Below, in pieces: positions 15,014 to 24,786 of a stretch of 64,000 bases of DNA; position 1 is the stretch's first letter; each line of letters opens with the position of its first letter. Position numbers and translations under genes: made by a program. Source of the stretch: CAYSQW01 sp964433135 (lineage in GTDB: Bacteria > Acidobacteriota > Aminicenantia > Aminicenantales > Aminicenantaceae); assembly GCA_964433135.1 (NCBI GenBank), contig CAYSQW010000012.1:1-64000 (forward strand). The letters are read 5' to 3'. The notes below the pieces were generated by a model, which worked only from the letters and a program-made list of their open reading frames with translations, ran no database searches and had not been told where the DNA came from.

Positions 15014-16804
15014 ATGAAACAAATAAGAAATTTTTCTTTGATAGCCCACATCGATCACGGCAAATCGACGCTGGCCGATCGGATTCTGGAAGCCACCGGC
15101 GCATTGAACGCCCGTGAATTGAAGGATCAGGTTCTGGACAGCATGGATCTTGAGCGTGAGCGCGGAATCACCATCAAAGCGCAAACGGCGCGGCTGCTGT
15201 ATCATCCCCGGCCCGAAGAGACGTTTGTGTTGAATCTGATCGATACGCCCGGCCATGTGGATTTTGCTTACGAAGTGTCCCGCAGCCTGGCCGCTTGTGA
15301 AGGGGCGGTTTTGATCGTCGATGCATCGCAGGGAGTGGAGGCGCAAACCCTGGCCAACACCTATCTGGCGCTCCAGAACAATCTGGTCCTGATCCCCGTG
15401 ATCAACAAGATCGATCTTCCCCAGGCCATGCCTGAAATGGCCCTGGAACAGATCCAAAATATCATCGGTCTCGATCAGGAGGACGTGCTTTCGGTCAGCG
15501 CCAAAAGCGGTGAAGGGATCGACCGCATGTTGGATCGGATCGTTCGCGACATCCCCCCTCCCAAAGGGCGTTCGGATGCGCCTTTGAAGGCCTTGCTGTT
15601 CGATTCCTGGTTTGATTCGTATCGCGGCGTCATTGTGCTGGTTCGCGTGTTCGAGGGTGTTCTGCGAACCGGAGCGCGGATCGAGCTGATGGCGAACGGG
15701 GCCGCCTACGATGTAGAGGAAGTCGGGATCCTGACGCCGAAACCGAAAAAAACATCAAAGCTGGAGGCGGGCGAAGTAGGCTATCTGATCGCCGGGATCA
15801 AGTCGATCGGCCATGCCCGGGTGGGAGAGACGATAACGGAAAAAAAACGCCGGACCTCGGCAGCGCTTCCCGGATTCAAGGAGGCCAAACCCATGGTTTT
15901 CTGTGGAATGTACCCGACCGGGGAGAGCAGCGTGGACGATTTGCGCCGAGCTTTGGAGAAACTGCGCCTGAATGACTTTTCGTTTGTCTATGAGCCGGAA
16001 ACATCCCCTGCCTTGGGGATGGGATTCCGCTGCGGGTTTCTGGGATTGCTGCACCGGGAAATCATTCAGGAACGCCTGGAAAGAGAATTTCAGATCTATC
16101 TGGTGACGACCGCTCCCAATGTGAGTTACCGGGTGAAGACCAGAGCAGGTCTTGAGTGGGACGTACACAGCCCTTCACAGCTTCCCCCGTCGGTGGAAAT
16201 TCTCAGCATTGCCGAACCGGTTATCGAGGCCATGGTTTTTACTCCGGAGAAATATCTGGGCGGTGTTCTCAAGTTGCTGGAATCGCGCCGGGGTCTGCAG
16301 AAAAAAATGGAATATATCAGTGCGCAGCGGATCTTTCTCACCTACACGCTGCCGCTGAACGAGATCGTCTATGATTTCTACAACCGTCTGAAATCCGTAT
16401 CCAGCGGATACGCCTCCATCGATTATGAAATGGCGGGATTTCGTGAAGCCGACCTGGTCAAACTGGATGTTCTCATCAATGGAGAGTCGATAGATGCTTT
16501 TTCCGTGATCGTGCCCCGTGAGCGGGCTTATCCGGTCGGCCGGGCGCTTGTCGCCAGGATGAAGGACCTTATCCCTCGTCAGCAGTATGCCGTCGCTCTT
16601 CAAGCGGCATTGGGCAAACGTATTATCGCCCGGGAAACGGTCAGAGCCTATCGCAAGGATGTTCTGGCAAAACTGTACGGGGGAGATTATTCCCGGAAGA
16701 TGAAAGTCCTGGAAAAACAGAAAGCCGGGAAAAAACGCATGAAAAAAGTCGGACGCATCGATGTGCCGCAGGAAGCATTCCTGGCGATGCTGGAGATCAA
16801 ATAG
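15014..16804 (+). CDS. lepA: Elongation factor 4 (LepA), ribosome back-translocase
   Basis: 596 residues from ATG 15014; the open frame extends upstream to 14588 but homology begins at MKQIRNFSLIAHIDHGKST. The G domain has HIDHGKS (P-loop), LDSMDLERERGITIKAQT (switch), DTPGHVDFAYEVSR and NKIDLP. EF-G-like domains and the LepA-specific C-terminal domain follow (LAKLYGGDYSRKMKVLEKQKAGKKRMK in part). LepA is a GTPase acting on stalled or assembling ribosomes. SD is weak (GGAACGG). It stands alone, divergent from tatA. Confidence 0.97.
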   Translation: MKQIRNFSLIAHIDHGKSTLADRILEATGALNARELKDQVLDSMDLERERGITIKAQTARLLYHPRPEETFVLNLIDTPGHVDFAYEVSRSLAACEGAVLIVDASQGVEAQTLANTYLALQNNLVLIPVINKIDLPQAMPEMALEQIQNIIGLDQEDVLSVSAKSGEGIDRMLDRIVRDIPPPKGRSDAPLKALLFDSWFDSYRGVIVLVRVFEGVLRTGARIELMANGAAYDVEEVGILTPKPKKTSKLEAGEVGYLIAGIKSIGHARVGETITEKKRRTSAALPGFKEAKPMVFCGMYPTGESSVDDLRRALEKLRLNDFSFVYEPETSPALGMGFRCGFLGLLHREIIQERLEREFQIYLVTTAPNVSYRVKTRAGLEWDVHSPSQLPPSVEILSIAEPVIEAMVFTPEKYLGGVLKLLESRRGLQKKMEYISAQRIFLTYTLPLNEIVYDFYNRLKSVSSGYASIDYEMAGFREADLVKLDVLINGESIDAFSVIVPRERAYPVGRALVARMKDLIPRQQYAVALQAALGKRIIARETVRAYRKDVLAKLYGGDYSRKMKVLEKQKAGKKRMKKVGRIDVPQEAFLAMLEIK

Positions 16805-16825
16805 ATCATCCCGGTTGTGTCCGTT

Positions 16826-18574
16826 TCAGATCGCGGGGCGTTCGGGACGGCCGCGTTTTTCCCACCGTCGGTATTTCAGCAGGCGTTCCAGTAAATCCTC
16901 GCTGCCTTTGTGGGCATCCCATTCCAGGATGTTGTTGATCTGTGCGACTTTTTGATTCTGAGAGATCGATCGGGCGAGAACGGATTTGATTCTCTCGAAG
17001 GTTTCGAATGAGAAAGAGCCGTCGATACGGCTCCACACATCTACGGCCTGGTCATGGATCTTTTCCTCCCAATAGAGGCACGCCAGGGCGTACAGACCGC
17101 GGTTTTTATCCGGTCCTCCCGCTCGGATGATGCGGTCGTAAATCCTCTTTTCCGCAAAACTGTATTCGGCAAGGGCATCTTCCAGGGCGGGGAATCCCCT
17201 CGCGTGAAGCTCGGAGGTGAGATCCTCATATATTTCCTTTACGATGTATGCCTTGAGTTTTTTATTGAAAAGATCGGGATCCGGGAAGAACTGCATCAGC
17301 ACTCCGCGGGCTTCAGGATAGGCTTTGTACAGATATTGGATCGCGCGTTTTTCGAAATTATAATGAGATGCCAAGGCGAGCCAAAATTCCGTTCCCGTAC
17401 GGGTTTCGGGATTAGTCAGGCAGTAGCCGTGGAATGTAAGATCCAGAGGGCGGCTGAAATAGAGCTGTTCGATGAATCCGAAGGCGCCCGAAAGCGCATT
17501 GTAATTGATCACGATGCTGCACAGGTTGTTTCGGATCAGTTCCCTGGTCAGGTAAGGGAGATCCCCCCGATTGGGGTCGAAGGCGCTCAGATATCTTTCT
17601 GCGAAAAAATGCAGCTGTTGATCTTCCGGGAAATGCATGAGGCCGTCAAGGATCTCCCGAATTTGATGTTCCTCGGCACGGAAAACAGATTCGTTCATGG
17701 AGACTGTCGGGTCTTCCTTGAGAACGGGTACCAGGTCCCTGATCAGGAAAAGATGCATCCTTTCGGAATTCTTGGGCGGTGCGTCGATCGTGGGGGGGTG
17801 GGCGGCCTCGAAATCCGGGAATCCCTGAATGATGTAAAAAAGGGATGCTCCCTGGGCGAGGATCCGTTCATAAGGCGGCTCGCGGAAATAGTATTCCAAG
17901 GGGATGTACTTGATGCCCGCCGCGGTCTTTATCCGGACGGAATCGCGGGTGATACTCGCGTGCTCTCTCTCCTGTTTCTCCTCGCGACGCAGGGCCGCGA
18001 TCCGGTCTCTCTTGGTTTTAGGCAGAGAATAAAACGTCAAGGGGTTTCCATCATCCGCCGAAGGCCCGGAAAAAAGGATGTCCCCCGATTCCAGTTCGAT
18101 TGTCCCCCGCCGTTCCAGGATTTTCATGATTTCCTTCAATGTGAGACTTTCTTCAGAGATTTCGGGATCGTTCCCGGCGCCCGGATCGGTCAGCGTTTCT
18201 AAAAAATCCATCAGCGCTTCGATGCGGTCCCGGCTTTCCCAGCTGGAACCGGGAGCGCCGCCGGCCAGCATGTCGGCCAATTTTTCCCTCTCCGGCGACG
18301 GCAAGATGCGGCTGAGGCCGGGTCGATTCCGTACGATTTTTGCGATGACTTTCCGGGCTTTTTTCGCGGAGGATTTTTTTGATATATGAGAATCCAATCG
18401 GTAAGAATTCAGGAAAAAGCCCAGCAGGATCAGATTCCAAACCAATGAAAAAAGGAAAGCCCTGGAGAAGGATATCTTCCCCGGGCGAAACACTCGGTCG
18501 AAGATCCGCCGCCTCCGCCGGGAAGTGAAATCTCCCCCCGCTGAAAACAATGTCGGTGCGCTTTTCCCCGGCAT
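16826..18574 (-). CDS. Large membrane-anchored protein of unknown function
   Basis: 582 residues; I do not recognise the family. A basic N-terminus (about residues 1-32, rich in Arg) precedes one hydrophobic segment FSRAFLFSLVWNLILLGFFL at about residues 34-53, so most of the protein is probably periplasmic. The rest is mixed charge, with long helical-looking stretches near the C-terminus (EDLLERLLKYRRW) and repeated aromatic pairs such as FWLALASHYNFEKRAIQYLYKAY, which could be TPR-like. The SD GAGGGGG lies 4 nt before ATG 18574. It is convergent with lepA and divergent from the gene at 18704. Confidence 0.7.
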   Translation of the reverse strand: MPGKSAPTLFSAGGDFTSRRRRRIFDRVFRPGKISFSRAFLFSLVWNLILLGFFLNSYRLDSHISKKSSAKKARKVIAKIVRNRPGLSRILPSPEREKLADMLAGGAPGSSWESRDRIEALMDFLETLTDPGAGNDPEISEESLTLKEIMKILERRGTIELESGDILFSGPSADDGNPLTFYSLPKTKRDRIAALRREEKQEREHASITRDSVRIKTAAGIKYIPLEYYFREPPYERILAQGASLFYIIQGFPDFEAAHPPTIDAPPKNSERMHLFLIRDLVPVLKEDPTVSMNESVFRAEEHQIREILDGLMHFPEDQQLHFFAERYLSAFDPNRGDLPYLTRELIRNNLCSIVINYNALSGAFGFIEQLYFSRPLDLTFHGYCLTNPETRTGTEFWLALASHYNFEKRAIQYLYKAYPEARGVLMQFFPDPDLFNKKLKAYIVKEIYEDLTSELHARGFPALEDALAEYSFAEKRIYDRIIRAGGPDKNRGLYALACLYWEEKIHDQAVDVWSRIDGSFSFETFERIKSVLARSISQNQKVAQINNILEWDAHKGSEDLLERLLKYRRWEKRGRPERPAI

Positions 18575-18703
18575 GAATCCCCCTCTAAAATATCATACCA
18601 GATGACCGGGTCAGATTCAATCGGAGGGACTCCCGATAGCCGGTTTTTCGAAGACCCCGAAGGAGCTTTACACTCCGCGGCGAAGCGGTTATCATGATGA
18701 CAC

Positions 18704-19291
18704 ATGAGCAGATTCGCTGTTGATAAATGTCTTAGGAATGTTGTGCGGCTGCTGGGAGAAATCCTTCCGGGAAAAACGTATCTTTATTTCCCCTTTCTTG
18801 ATGCCGCATTAGTTTGGATCCAAAAACGGATCCCGGAATGGGAAGAGAAGGTGGTTGCTTGGAAAGTCTGGCCCGATCCGGGCTATGTCGCCTCCAAACC
18901 GGATGCGTTCGTGCTTGAATTCTTCCTCGGTTGTCCGGAACTTCACCGTGCATTCCATGCGGCCGTCGAATCCGAGAATTGGGTGGATCTCAGGACAAAT
19001 TTTCTGCGGTTGTACCCGATCTTCGGATTGGAGGATCCGTTTTTACGGGCATTGTTTCATGAGGAACTGGCGGCCGGAAATCCGGCGGCCGTAGTGAGAG
19101 AATTCGATGAAAGGGTCCGGAAGGCCCGGGAAGATGTGGAACGGATTCCGGATAAATCCCGTCTGTTTCGGGGTCTCAAGGCCTGCGCACAAGAACTTTT
19201 ATCCATGGGTGTAACGGCCCTTTCACAAACTCAGGTAAGATATGCGATCGAGGATTGGCTGGAAGAAAAAGGATGGAAGGATGAAAACTGA
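18704..19291 (+). CDS. Conserved-looking protein of unknown function
   Basis: 195 residues with no signal peptide and no motif I recognise. It is rich in aromatic and charged residues (LPGKTYLYFPFLDAALVWIQKRIPEWEEKVVAW, in part) and probably all-helical and cytoplasmic. The gene overlaps the following lipoprotein gene by 11 nt, which supports it being real and co-expressed. Start at ATG 18704; the upstream SD is weak. Confidence 0.62.
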   Translation: MSRFAVDKCLRNVVRLLGEILPGKTYLYFPFLDAALVWIQKRIPEWEEKVVAWKVWPDPGYVASKPDAFVLEFFLGCPELHRAFHAAVESENWVDLRTNFLRLYPIFGLEDPFLRALFHEELAAGNPAAVVREFDERVRKAREDVERIPDKSRLFRGLKACAQELLSMGVTALSQTQVRYAIEDWLEEKGWKDEN

Positions 19292-20126
19292 GATCCGCCG
19301 CCTGACGGTATGGCAATTCGTCGGGTTGCTCCTTATTTCCGCCGGAGTGGTCGGCTGCGCTTCCCATTTGAGGGAAGCTAAATTTCAATACGTGCAGGGA
19401 ACCGAACATCGGAGGGGTTACCGGACGGAACAGGCCTTGGTCTCCTTCGCCAGAGCCCGGTTGGAAGCCGAGCGCGCCTCTAAGAGGCATCCTTCCGCGC
19501 AGTCCTTCATGTTGATGGGGTTGGCCGAGTTGGAATTGGACCGTCGAGTCGATGCCGAAAGGAACTTTCGAAAAGCTTTCGCGCATGGATTTGATAAAGG
19601 AGAAGAATGGGCGGCGGGGCTTTCGCTGCTGGGAACGGCCGTAACGCTGGAAAAATTCGGTTTGGCGGAAGCGGCCTCGGATTTTTACCTCCACCTGATC
19701 GAAAAATCCAAATTTCGGCCGGTTACTATCCTGGCTGCTCAGCACCATGTCGAAAAAGAGCTGCTTCGGATTCGCGGTCTTGAAAGCGATCTGCGGGGAA
19801 GGGAACTGACTCGTTTGCTCAAGACCGTGCTACGGCTGGCGGAAAAGGAGCCGAGCTGTGGATTCTACCATTATCTGCTGTCTCAGATCCGAAGTCATCA
19901 GGAAGAATACCGTACCTCACTGGAGAGTGCCGTGCTGGCGCGGGAGCTGGGACTGCCTCAGCAGGAAATTATGCGGGATAATGATAATCAAATCGTTTTT
20001 TGCTACCGTCAGCTCAAGCGCGAGCTGGATCCTTCCCAGTGGGAAGAATTTCATGCTTTCTATATGCAGTGGATTCGGCGCTGGAATTGGCGCGGACCCG
20101 AAGAACCGGAATGGAAGCGGAGGTGA
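19281..20126 (+). CDS. Lipoprotein with TPR-like helical repeats
   Basis: 281 residues from ATG 19281, chosen because GGATGGAAGG lies directly upstream and the protein then begins with a signal sequence; the frame is open from 19242. FVGLLLISAGVVGCAS is a lipoprotein signal with lipobox VVGC. The mature part has helix pairs typical of TPR-like repeats (AKFQYVQGTEHRRGYRTEQALVSF; AQSFMLMGLAELELDRRVDAERNFRKAF, in part). It is probably anchored in the inner or outer membrane and acts as a scaffold. The partner is unknown; it overlaps the gene at 18704 and lies 3 nt before mtnA. Confidence 0.74.
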   Translation: MKTEIRRLTVWQFVGLLLISAGVVGCASHLREAKFQYVQGTEHRRGYRTEQALVSFARARLEAERASKRHPSAQSFMLMGLAELELDRRVDAERNFRKAFAHGFDKGEEWAAGLSLLGTAVTLEKFGLAEAASDFYLHLIEKSKFRPVTILAAQHHVEKELLRIRGLESDLRGRELTRLLKTVLRLAEKEPSCGFYHYLLSQIRSHQEEYRTSLESAVLARELGLPQQEIMRDNDNQIVFCYRQLKRELDPSQWEEFHAFYMQWIRRWNWRGPEEPEWKRR

Positions 20127-20129
20127 ATA

Positions 20130-21161
20130 ATGTGGCCGACTATCAAATGGGATGAGGATAAAGTGGTTATGATCGACCAGCGCAGATTGCCCGCGGAGGA
20201 GATCCGGGTGGAGTGCCTCGATGTCGATCAGGTGGCGAAAGCTATCGAGAGCATGGTGATCAGGGGGGCTCCGGCTATCGGAGTGGCTGCCGCTTTCGGC
20301 GTGGCGTTGGGACTGAGGTCGATTGAAGATGCAGAGAATCTTGAAGAGGATTTTGACCGGATTGTCGCGCGTTTGGAAAACACGCGTCCGACCGCACGAA
20401 ACCTTTTCTGGGCGTTGGAACGAATGAAGAAAGTCTTTGCAAACAACCGGCAAGAACCGCTGGCCGGGCTTAAGGATATCATGCTGCGGGAGGCTTTAGC
20501 CGTCGAGCGGGAGGATGTGGAAACCTGTCGACGCATCGGGATTTGGGGAAACGAACTGCTGGCCGATGGCCAGACCGTGCTGACCCACTGCAATGCGGGA
20601 GCCCTGGCTACAGCCGGATACGGCACGGCCCTGGGAGTGATCCGGGCCGCATGGGAAACCGGAAAAAAGGTTCAGGTCTATGCAGATGAAACGCGGCCGT
20701 TTCTGCAAGGGGCGCGCTTGACGTGTTGGGAGCTGGACAGAGAAGGAATTCCGGTCGTCCTCATCACGGATAATATGGCAGGGCACTTCATGCAGCGGGG
20801 AGAGATTTCCATTGTGGTGACAGGAGCGGATAGAATCGCCCGCAACGGCGATTCAGCCAATAAAATCGGGACCTATACCGCCGCGGTGCTGGCAAAAGAA
20901 AACGGGATCCCTTTCATCATTGCGGCACCGATGTCGACGATCGATTTTACCATGGTCACCGGAGACGACATCCCTATCGAGGAAAGAGATCCGAGCGAAG
21001 TCAGGGAGATCGGCGGGACAAGTATTACGGTTCCCGGAATCCCGGTTCGGAATCCCGCTTTCGATGTTACTCCGGCCCGCTTCATCTCCGCTATCGTCAC
21101 GGAGCGGGGGATCGCCCGGCCGCCTTACGAAGCGAGCCTTGCAGCACTGGCCCGGGGCTGA
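20130..21161 (+). CDS. mtnA: S-methyl-5-thioribose-1-phosphate isomerase
   Basis: 343 residues. Family motifs: IRGAPAIGVAAAFGVALG near residue 47-64, LTHCNAGALATAGYGTALGV with the catalytic Cys, and VVTGADRIARNGDSANKIGTYTAA with the catalytic Asp (given in part). The C-terminus is NPAFDVTPARFISAIVTERG. It converts methylthioribose-1-phosphate to the ribulose form in methionine salvage. No other salvage gene is adjacent, so the pathway is completed elsewhere or runs by a variant route. SD GGAGGTGAATA precedes the ATG. The eIF2B-like relatives are excluded by the MtnA-specific Cys and Asp motifs. Confidence 0.95.
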   Translation: MWPTIKWDEDKVVMIDQRRLPAEEIRVECLDVDQVAKAIESMVIRGAPAIGVAAAFGVALGLRSIEDAENLEEDFDRIVARLENTRPTARNLFWALERMKKVFANNRQEPLAGLKDIMLREALAVEREDVETCRRIGIWGNELLADGQTVLTHCNAGALATAGYGTALGVIRAAWETGKKVQVYADETRPFLQGARLTCWELDREGIPVVLITDNMAGHFMQRGEISIVVTGADRIARNGDSANKIGTYTAAVLAKENGIPFIIAAPMSTIDFTMVTGDDIPIEERDPSEVREIGGTSITVPGIPVRNPAFDVTPARFISAIVTERGIARPPYEASLAALARG

Positions 21162-21284
21162 AAGCCGGGTTCATGAATGCGAACGGGTGGGCGGTGCTTG
21201 CGTGTTTCTCGTCCTTGGCTTATCATAGGAGGTTCCATCCGCGCGGAAGTCCCATGTGCGGAGCGGTCGAAAGAAAAAAGCTCC

Positions 21285-22295
21285 ATGAATATACTCGGAA
21301 TAGAAACCTCGTGTGACGAAACCTCCGCCGCCGTCCTGAGAGGAGATTTCGCGATCGCCAGCAGCGTCGTGCTTTCTCAGGATGAAATCCATGCTCCTTA
21401 CGGAGGAGTGGTCCCGGAATTGGCGTCTCGTCAGCACATCCTGTCCATCAGCTATGTGGTGGAGGAGAGCTTGCGCCGGGCGGAGTTGGAACTACGGGAC
21501 ATCGATGCCTATTCCGTCACTCAGGGACCGGGATTGATCGGTTCGCTGCTGGTTGGTCTGTCATACGCCAAAGCCCTGGGCTTTGCGTTCCGGAAACCGG
21601 TTATTCCCGTTGATCACCTGGAAGCCCATGTGTATTCCGCTTTTCTGGAAAACCGCCGGATCCGTTTTCCGGTTCTGGCTCTGCTGGTTTCGGGAGGCCA
21701 TACCTCGCTTCTTTGGATGGAGAGGGAATTGAGGTATGAACCCATCGGGCATACGCGGGACGATGCCGCCGGGGAAGCCCTGGACAAAATCGCCAAATTC
21801 CTGGGTTTGGGTTACCCGGGCGGCCCCATTATCGATAAACTCGCCGCCGATGGGGATCCCCGGACCTTTCGTCTAGCGCCTCCCCAAATGTCGGACGGCT
21901 CTCCGGATTTCAGCTTCAGTGGTTTCAAAACCGCTGCGCTTCGTCAGATCCGTGAATGGAACCTAACCCGCGGGCATCCCGGAATACAGGATTTTCTCGC
22001 GGGATTCGAATCCAGCGTGGTCCGGGCCTTGCTCCACAATGTCGACCGGGCCGTGCGGGAACGGTCCCCTGAATCCTTGATCCTTTGCGGGGGCGTGGCT
22101 AGAAACCGTCGGCTGCGAAGGGAATTCGAAGCTTATGGGCGGAACGCCGGGATACCGGCGTATATCCCATCTCCTGAATTTTGCACCGACAACGCAGCCA
22201 TGGTAGCTGGATTGGCGCTGGCGAGACGGGAAAGCGGAGAAACATCCGCATCGGAACTGACGCTCAACGCGTATGCCCGCCGCTCTCGAGGTTGA
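21285..22295 (+). CDS. tsaD: tRNA N6-adenosine threonylcarbamoyltransferase TsaD
   Basis: 336 residues from ATG 21285; the frame is open from 21177 but the family begins MNILGIETSCDETSAAV. ASKHA-fold features: GPGLIGSLLVGL, the metal-binding VDHLEAHVYS (HxxxH), LLVSGGHTSL and the late ILCGGVARNRRLR. TsaD transfers the threonylcarbamoyl group to A37 of ANN-decoding tRNAs with TsaB and TsaE, which are not in this window. It is an essential housekeeping enzyme in the cytoplasm. Convergent with the large membrane protein at 22399. Confidence 0.96.
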   Translation: MNILGIETSCDETSAAVLRGDFAIASSVVLSQDEIHAPYGGVVPELASRQHILSISYVVEESLRRAELELRDIDAYSVTQGPGLIGSLLVGLSYAKALGFAFRKPVIPVDHLEAHVYSAFLENRRIRFPVLALLVSGGHTSLLWMERELRYEPIGHTRDDAAGEALDKIAKFLGLGYPGGPIIDKLAADGDPRTFRLAPPQMSDGSPDFSFSGFKTAALRQIREWNLTRGHPGIQDFLAGFESSVVRALLHNVDRAVRERSPESLILCGGVARNRRLRREFEAYGRNAGIPAYIPSPEFCTDNAAMVAGLALARRESGETSASELTLNAYARRSRG

Positions 22296-22398
22296 GAGGT
22301 CCCACATCCCGATCCTTCTCGTTTCATCATCCTTTCCTGTTCTCGGTCTCGATTCTCAGAGTAGTGGATCCCGGATTCGTTCCGGATGAGCCGCGCAT

Positions 22399-24786
22399 TC
22401 ATGAGCCGCTTTTCAACGGGACTACCTGGAATAGATATGGCGAAATCAGCATGGATTCCCGAGAGTGCTGTTTCAGATCCAGCGTCAGTTCATATAAATA
22501 GAGATTTTTAAATCGAAAGCCTTCCGGAGGAGACAGGATCGTTTCGCGGCGCTGACGGGAGGTCCGTTCTTCGATGTAAGGGAGATCGAAGCATCGGATG
22601 CCCAGAGTATGATCGCCGTTCTCCGATCCGAAAACCAACTTGAGCTTTTCGAGTTTCCGCCGGGAGCTGAAATATAGTTTGTACGATTTTTCCCGGTGCA
22701 GATAGAATTCCGCCTGTCTCTTCGCGATAACGCCCTCCCCCATGGGGGAGAGATAGAATCCCAGAGCACGTTGCGGTGAAAAGCGCACCGTCCAGGCGGG
22801 GTAGAGGCTGGGCCGGGGAATAAGCACCCAAAGAAAGAACATCGCAAGCAGAAGACACAAAGCGGCGGAGGTATGAAATCGAAGCGACAGCGTACGGCCT
22901 TTCCCCGCCAAGAAGTAAATCAGCAAGAAAGCGATCAGCCCTCCCAGCCAGAAATAGTTGGGGAGGTGGGAGGTGTTGTCGATTTTGAGAAAGGAAGGCA
23001 GGAATTTCGGCAGGAATAGACGGATGTTGCTGAGGGAGACGAACAGATCGCCGGCCCGCATCGTGAATTCATGGGTTGTCGGCTGATAAAGCCAGCGCGG
23101 ATTGAACAGCAGAAGGACCGCGGTGAAAATTCCGGAAAGGCTCAGCATCCAAAACAGAAATGCGAAAATCGGCTTGCGGTTGTTTAACAGAAAAGCTCCT
23201 ATGAAAATCGCTGCGATCCAGGCGATGGGGGTCAAAATTCTTCCCTGAGGGCAGTAACCCTGGCGATGGGTGAGGAAAGCGTAGCTGAAGAGGAATGGCG
23301 CTCCGAGCAGGAGCATCATCCAAAAATCCCGTTTGTGTCCGCGAAAAAATTCGATGATTCCGAGAAAGAAAAAAACATAGAACGGAGAATACAGCAGCAG
23401 GCCGTCCCTTTGATCGAAAAAATAATTGAACAGCGTATCGATCCGCAGCATCAAGGGGACATTGGCGGCGGTTTCCTTGAACGCCTGCAATTTTTCCGGA
23501 GTCATCACGCCTTCATAGATGGCGAAGGGGGAAAAATTCCCGTAGATCTGGTAGAGATAGAGGGAAAACAGCCCTAGAGAGACAGCGGGAAAGATGAAAA
23601 AGGCGGCGGTTCTCCACCCGGCCCGATGCTCTTTTAAAAAGAAGAACAGAGCCATCAACAGCAGCGGCCAGAAGATCAGATTGTATTTAAGGCCGAACCA
23701 GAAAAAAGTGGACAGCAGGAAACCCAGTCCGGCATAGTGCGGCCATGACAGGCGCCGGGATGATCGGATCCTGCGGTAGATGATTATCGTGAAAAGCGCG
23801 ATCGGGATTTCCGGATAGAGGTGAACGGAGTAGAAGAGAATGGGGGCCGTGAAGGAGAAAAAAAACCACAGAACCAGCGATATCTTTTCTCTTTTCCAGA
23901 GCTCTCCACTCAACAGGTAAACCTGCAGGCCCAACAGCGCGGCCCATAAAGACAAGCTGCTTTTGAGGATGAAAGTCAGCAGGCGGCCGGAAAAAAGCTG
24001 GCTGAGAGCATAATGCGGCACCATCATGACCGAGACCCCGAAAAGGTTCACCGGGTAGATATGGGAGCGTCCTTTCTTGCCGGCACGGGCGTACATCCCG
24101 AGCTTGAAACGCGGATTTTTTTTGTGTGAATAAAAAGAGAAATAGTCCTTTTGGGCGTAATTATTAGCAACGTTGACGTCGCCGTCTTTGTAGAGGCTGT
24201 GGGTGGAGAGGAGATAATAAGGTTCATCCCCGGAAAAGGTTATGTTCTGCGACACCAGGATGAAGGCGCACAGGTTATAGACCAAAAAGGAGGTGAAAAA
24301 AAGCCAGATCAGTTTTTTCTTCCGGGGAAGGCGTAAGAACCGATCCCATGTTTTTCGAATGGTCGACCGGGATCGCGGATACCGTGTGTTCACCGTGACT
24401 TGGAGATAGAACGAGACAAGCAGAACGGCCGCCAGCAGAGTGAACAGCCGAAGTCTAAGATCGCCCCGGTCGATATACCTGGAGAAAAGCATGGGTGCCG
24501 TCCAGAAAAAAGTCAGGGGCAGGAAAGGCAGCAAACCGTCGAATAACCGTTGTCGCTGAAAGGAATCAGGGAAACCGTCGGCTCCGCATTCTCTCCTCCA
24601 CCAGATCAACATGAGCCCGGCGCAGGAAACGGCGAGAAAAAGCAGAAAAAGTCCGGGGCGGAAGTGGAAGGCGTGATCCAGTATCGTCGTTCCTGCGGAC
24701 CTCATGACGCCGATGATATAGAGGGATATCCCACCGCCGAGCAGCGAAAAAAAAGTCAGTGCGCAGAAACGTTGTTTATATGGCAT
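22399..24786 (-). CDS. Multi-spanning GT-C-like glycosyltransferase, paralogue 1
   Basis: 795 residues with about twelve hydrophobic segments and a C-terminal soluble region of about 110 residues. After the first membrane segments comes TFSGDEPYYLLSTHSLYKDGD, whose acidic pair (Asp-Glu) in the first large periplasmic loop is the position of the catalytic acid in GT-C glycosyltransferases that use polyprenyl-phosphate sugars. The same motif and neighbouring NNYAxxDY are in the paralogue at 25873-28236. The GT2 gene between them may supply the lipid-linked sugar donor. No clear SD precedes ATG 24786. A TTGACA-like box (24818-24823, minus strand) lies about 32 nt upstream. Confidence 0.75.
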   Translation of the reverse strand: MPYKQRFCALTFFSLLGGGISLYIIGVMRSAGTTILDHAFHFRPGLFLLFLAVSCAGLMLIWWRRECGADGFPDSFQRQRLFDGLLPFLPLTFFWTAPMLFSRYIDRGDLRLRLFTLLAAVLLVSFYLQVTVNTRYPRSRSTIRKTWDRFLRLPRKKKLIWLFFTSFLVYNLCAFILVSQNITFSGDEPYYLLSTHSLYKDGDVNVANNYAQKDYFSFYSHKKNPRFKLGMYARAGKKGRSHIYPVNLFGVSVMMVPHYALSQLFSGRLLTFILKSSLSLWAALLGLQVYLLSGELWKREKISLVLWFFFSFTAPILFYSVHLYPEIPIALFTIIIYRRIRSSRRLSWPHYAGLGFLLSTFFWFGLKYNLIFWPLLLMALFFFLKEHRAGWRTAAFFIFPAVSLGLFSLYLYQIYGNFSPFAIYEGVMTPEKLQAFKETAANVPLMLRIDTLFNYFFDQRDGLLLYSPFYVFFFLGIIEFFRGHKRDFWMMLLLGAPFLFSYAFLTHRQGYCPQGRILTPIAWIAAIFIGAFLLNNRKPIFAFLFWMLSLSGIFTAVLLLFNPRWLYQPTTHEFTMRAGDLFVSLSNIRLFLPKFLPSFLKIDNTSHLPNYFWLGGLIAFLLIYFLAGKGRTLSLRFHTSAALCLLLAMFFLWVLIPRPSLYPAWTVRFSPQRALGFYLSPMGEGVIAKRQAEFYLHREKSYKLYFSSRRKLEKLKLVFGSENGDHTLGIRCFDLPYIEERTSRQRRETILSPPEGFRFKNLYLYELTLDLKQHSRESMLISPYLFQVVPLKSGS

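Noticed and set aside
17054..18202. A 382-codon open frame on the plus strand opposite the 16826-18574 gene
   Set aside because: The minus frame has a good SD and a membrane anchor; the plus frame has no SD or motif.
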